A DNA stretch of 64,000 bases from Epiperipatus broadwayi (lineage: Eukaryota; Onychophora; Udeonychophora; Euonychophora; Peripatidae), in the NCBI GenBank assembly GCA_028023455.1, contig JAQFVV010012405.1:498001-562000 (forward strand), written 5' to 3'. The notes under the pieces were generated by a model, which was given only the letters and a program-made list of their open reading frames with translations, was not told the DNA's origin and made no database searches. Every line of letters begins with the position of its first letter. Within the stretch, counting starts at the first letter, position 1. A program made the translations under genes and the position numbers. Shown here piece after piece: positions 60,861 through 64,000 of the stretch.

Positions 60861-60869
60861 GTTGCCTAA

Positions 60870-61930
60870 TTTTAGAATTTCATAATACAGCAAAAATATA
60901 CTTTTCAAGAATACATTCAATTTCTAAATGATAAAATAATTTGCTACATTGATAAATGTAGTAACATTTCAATAATATATAATTCAGCTTATTACTTTCT
61001 TTTCTACATTTGCAAAATTGAAACATTATTTTTAAGAATGATTTTTGTTGATAAACTTATATTTTTGTCAGATATAAACTTATATTTTTAACAGATAAAT
61101 TAAGAATTGTGTGAATATAATCAGAGTAAATATTTAATAATTAAAATTAAGTTGGAAATGTAATCCAGATGATTACTAGGGACTATCATTAAATGTAATA
61201 GTTGGAAGTTACAAAACAGTTAAAGCAATTGAAGAAGACCCAGCTTTAAATTAGTATTTGCTTTAATCAAAGATGATTCTGATCAGAAACTTATTTGTCA
61301 GTAAAAGTTTTTGATCTGAACTTTAAACTTCCATAGGTAATCATCATCATTTCATATACTAGTTTATAAAAAATTTATGTGTTGGTGCAATTAGGCATGT
61401 GAATTCATTAAAGTGCATAAAGGTGTAAGGTATATTATCAAGAAATTTGATTGACTTATTTTTTTGTTGTTGAAATATTAATGAGCTTTATGGATCTCAA
61501 AGTTTCAGAGCTGACGTGTATCACAAATTTTGTAGCTGCTAGAAAATATGATTTTTTTCAAATTTTAATTGGATGATGTAGCTTTCTAATATCAATGCAA
61601 AGTCAAAAATTGGTGATGTATCCTAACAGTTGAATCAGCTGAAGAAAGTTTTCTAGAACGCCCTATATGTTAACTAGGCTTAATTTTTGTGCTAGTCTTT
61701 GTTTAGCATACGATTGCTCCCATTGTACATTTTATTTTTTTACAAGTCACCTTCAGTTTAATAATAGCTAATTAAAAATATTGCTTGAGCAAAAATCATC
61801 TTTAGAAATTAAAAAAAAAAAAACAATAATAATATTAATAAAAGTGTTTTTTTGTTTTCCATCTAGTAAGTTTGCAACAACATAATATAGGTTTACAAAA
61901 TAAAATATATTTAAAAATAGCTATATTTAA
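60870..61930. other. no feature recognised
   Basis: AT-rich with no matched repeat. Confidence 0.5.
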
Positions 61931-61931
61931 G

Positions 61932-62645
61932 CATCATCATTTTCAATTATTTTTGGTCCACAGCAGAATGAAGGTTTCACCAAATTCAATCCATTTTCTT
62001 TGATCTCTAGCCTCATCTTCTCCACAATACCCCAGGGCACTTTCTTATTTCATCCATCTATCTCGCATGGCCTTTTTCTCGGTCTTTTATAATCTCTTGT
62101 AATCCAGTTTCTCTTCTAACAATATGCCAATCCATATACAGTCTCTTAATTCTTTCAATGATGTCAGTAACCCCTTTTTGTTCTCTCATCCATATATTTC
62201 ACTTTCAATCTCTTCTTGTACACTTAACATACATTTCCATAATACTATCAGTGGTCTCAAGTCTCTATACTGCTCTTCTGCTAAGTGTCCATGTCTTAAG
62301 ATCCATAAGTAAGATCTGGTAACATACATTTATTAAAAACCTTTCTTTTCAAACACATAGACATATTTCCTTTTAATATTAAATTATTTCTAGCAAAAGC
62401 ATTCCAGCCAAGTTTAATTCTATGATCAATTTCACTATGTTTTTATTTGTAATAATAATCTGAGCAAGACATTTGTAGTTGCTACCTTCTTCTAACTCAT
62501 CATTATAAATCTTTATTTTATTTTTTTTTGAGAAAAATCATTGAATATTACTTTAGTCTTTTTAACATTTACTTTTAATCCTGACATCTTATATTTATCT
62601 GATAACTCTTGCAACATTTTCTGAAGCTCTAAAGTAGTATTTAAA
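61932..62645 (-). pseudogene. truncated RTE-like LINE, 3' end, older copy
   Basis: From a short 'catcatcat' tail the sequence is the reverse complement of about 15220-15955 of the intact LINE, with many substitutions, a deletion of about 40 bp near 62108 and frameshifts. It reaches just past the FADD box region ('gcaacattttctgaagctct' near 62612). The short frame 62124-62312 is antisense to it. Confidence 0.85.
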
Positions 62646-62649
62646 CATC

Positions 62650-64000
62650 ACATGAATATAAAAAATAACATTTAATAACTTAAAGTAAAATTGTTTAAAG
62701 AAAAAATTGACCAGAGTCTGCTTCATAGCATCTATCAGAATTCTATTTTCCATAATTAGAGATCCCCCCCCCTCTATGCTTACATCTGCAATCTAGAAAT
62801 AATAGCTTATACTTAAATATAGAATATCATCTTAGATTTTATCATTGATTCTCTAATATATCAGTGTTGTAAAATTAAGTGCTGCCCATTGAATGCTCAT
62901 GAGAAACAAAGTATGATATTCAATATAACTCATAGTGTGCACATTGAGGATGCAAAAAGATGTAACATCTCTTTAAATTTAATTGACCTGAACATTTAAA
63001 GATAAAATGTCTTCCAGAAAGTCTTCACTTATGGAAGTAACTCAAAGAGAATTCTTATTTGAAATAAATTTGAAGTTGTTGTATTCTCAAAATGTGTACC
63101 AAATTTTATGAATTGGTTAAATTTTTCTTTTAAGAAGATAGAAAAATAATATCAACTAATTCAAATGTTGAATCACTTCAAATTATATTTTTCAATATCT
63201 ATAGAATTTTTCATGTTTTTTATTTATTTTTGAGATTCATCAGACAGAATTAATTTTTTTCTAATAGATGTAATTGCTATGCATTCAGGATAGTGTTGAA
63301 AGACCATTGGGTATTCCATATACTGATGATTTTTTTAAGATAAGCTAAATTTGGAAAAATATTTTTTCAGTTCATCTCCTAAAATATTTTTTTAATTAAA
63401 ACTCTTTATTCAAATATGGCTAGAAATGAAGAAATATGCCTAAATACATTAATCTTCAAATGTAGTTTCACTAGACTTGCATTGGCACTGCAATATACAT
63501 TGAGATGTTTCAATAGCTTAAATTTATTTAGATCATTAACATTTTTAAAGATTTCAATGAAAATATAATCTTTGGTGACTACCTTGGTTGAAAAATGTTT
63601 AACATTTAAAATTTTTGTTGTAAATATTGTGCCTGGATTTCATCTACAATCAGCATGCCAAGAAATCTTTAAGTGCAAATACACTTCTGCATTTATACAA
63701 GTTTTTCTCCCAGTGTTGTAAGGTTGGGTTTTAATATTTTAAAAAGAATTTTAATTTTTAGGATTATTTTTTTCTAAAATGAAAAAAATTAAAGAAGAAT
63801 AAGTTTATTGTTCATTTAATATATTTTTAAGATCAAAGATTGAGAATTCTTTGTGTGAATATGATTATTGCTATTTTTTTTATTTATTTGTGAAGATGAT
63901 ATTTTACTAAGATAAATTTTATTAATCAAACTTAGGATTTTAATAAAACTTAACCAAGTATAAAAATTTGATGATGGATATTTTTTTAAGCACTAAAAAA
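62650..64000. other. no feature recognised
   Basis: AT-rich with a C10 run at about 62765. No gene or repeat supported to the window end. Confidence 0.5.

Overview
The window is AT-rich animal DNA (about a quarter G+C by eye) with almost no open reading frames of credible length. It reads as intergenic or deep-intron sequence of a repeat-laden invertebrate. The evidence is an RTE/BovB-type LINE with a simple-repeat tail, a decayed Penelope-like retroelement, tRNA-derived SINE heads, a Tigger/pogo element, hAT and other MITEs, and hammerhead-ribozyme-like elements. The species cannot be named from this. No host protein-coding gene could be supported.

Layout. 0-7 kb: 3' end of a Penelope-like element (PLE) next to a long (TA)n tract, a TIR element with a nested palindrome, a palindromic tRNA-like repeat, and an antisense LINE fragment. 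7.2-10.6 kb: a long repeat block that recurs in the same orientation at 49.1-51.8 kb; the first copy is interrupted by a 1.46 kb tandem and inverted array of a 414-bp unit carrying a hammerhead ribozyme fold. 12.66-15.98 kb: an apparently full-length, uninterrupted RTE-like LINE (985-codon ORF) with target-site duplications. 18.3-19.6 kb: a decayed PLE with recognisable RT and GIY-YIG remnants. 21.4 kb: a hairpin beside a GC-rich island of unknown nature. 24.4 and 28.7 kb: tRNA-derived retroposons. 27.4, 30.0 and 53.9 kb: dispersed relics of the hammerhead-like family. 31.9-32.7 kb: a large palindrome joining tRNA-like heads to a second hammerhead-like motif. 34.4-36.2 kb: a relic of a second LINE lineage. 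39.7-41.2 kb: an internally deleted Tigger element with a nested hAT MITE. 42.6, 52.0 and 61.9 kb: 5'-truncated antisense copies of the 13-kb LINE family. 48.0-49.1 kb: a second hammerhead-bearing foldback element. 60.2-60.9 kb: a possible PLE N-terminal relic.

How it fits together. The LINE could in principle mobilise itself and the short retroposons. The PLE is the class of element known to carry hammerhead ribozymes in its pseudo-LTRs, and circular hammerhead RNAs (retrozymes) are thought to borrow retroelement machinery. The recurring inverted-dimer layout of the ribozyme elements and their frequent position in (TA)n tracts is the most distinctive feature of the window.
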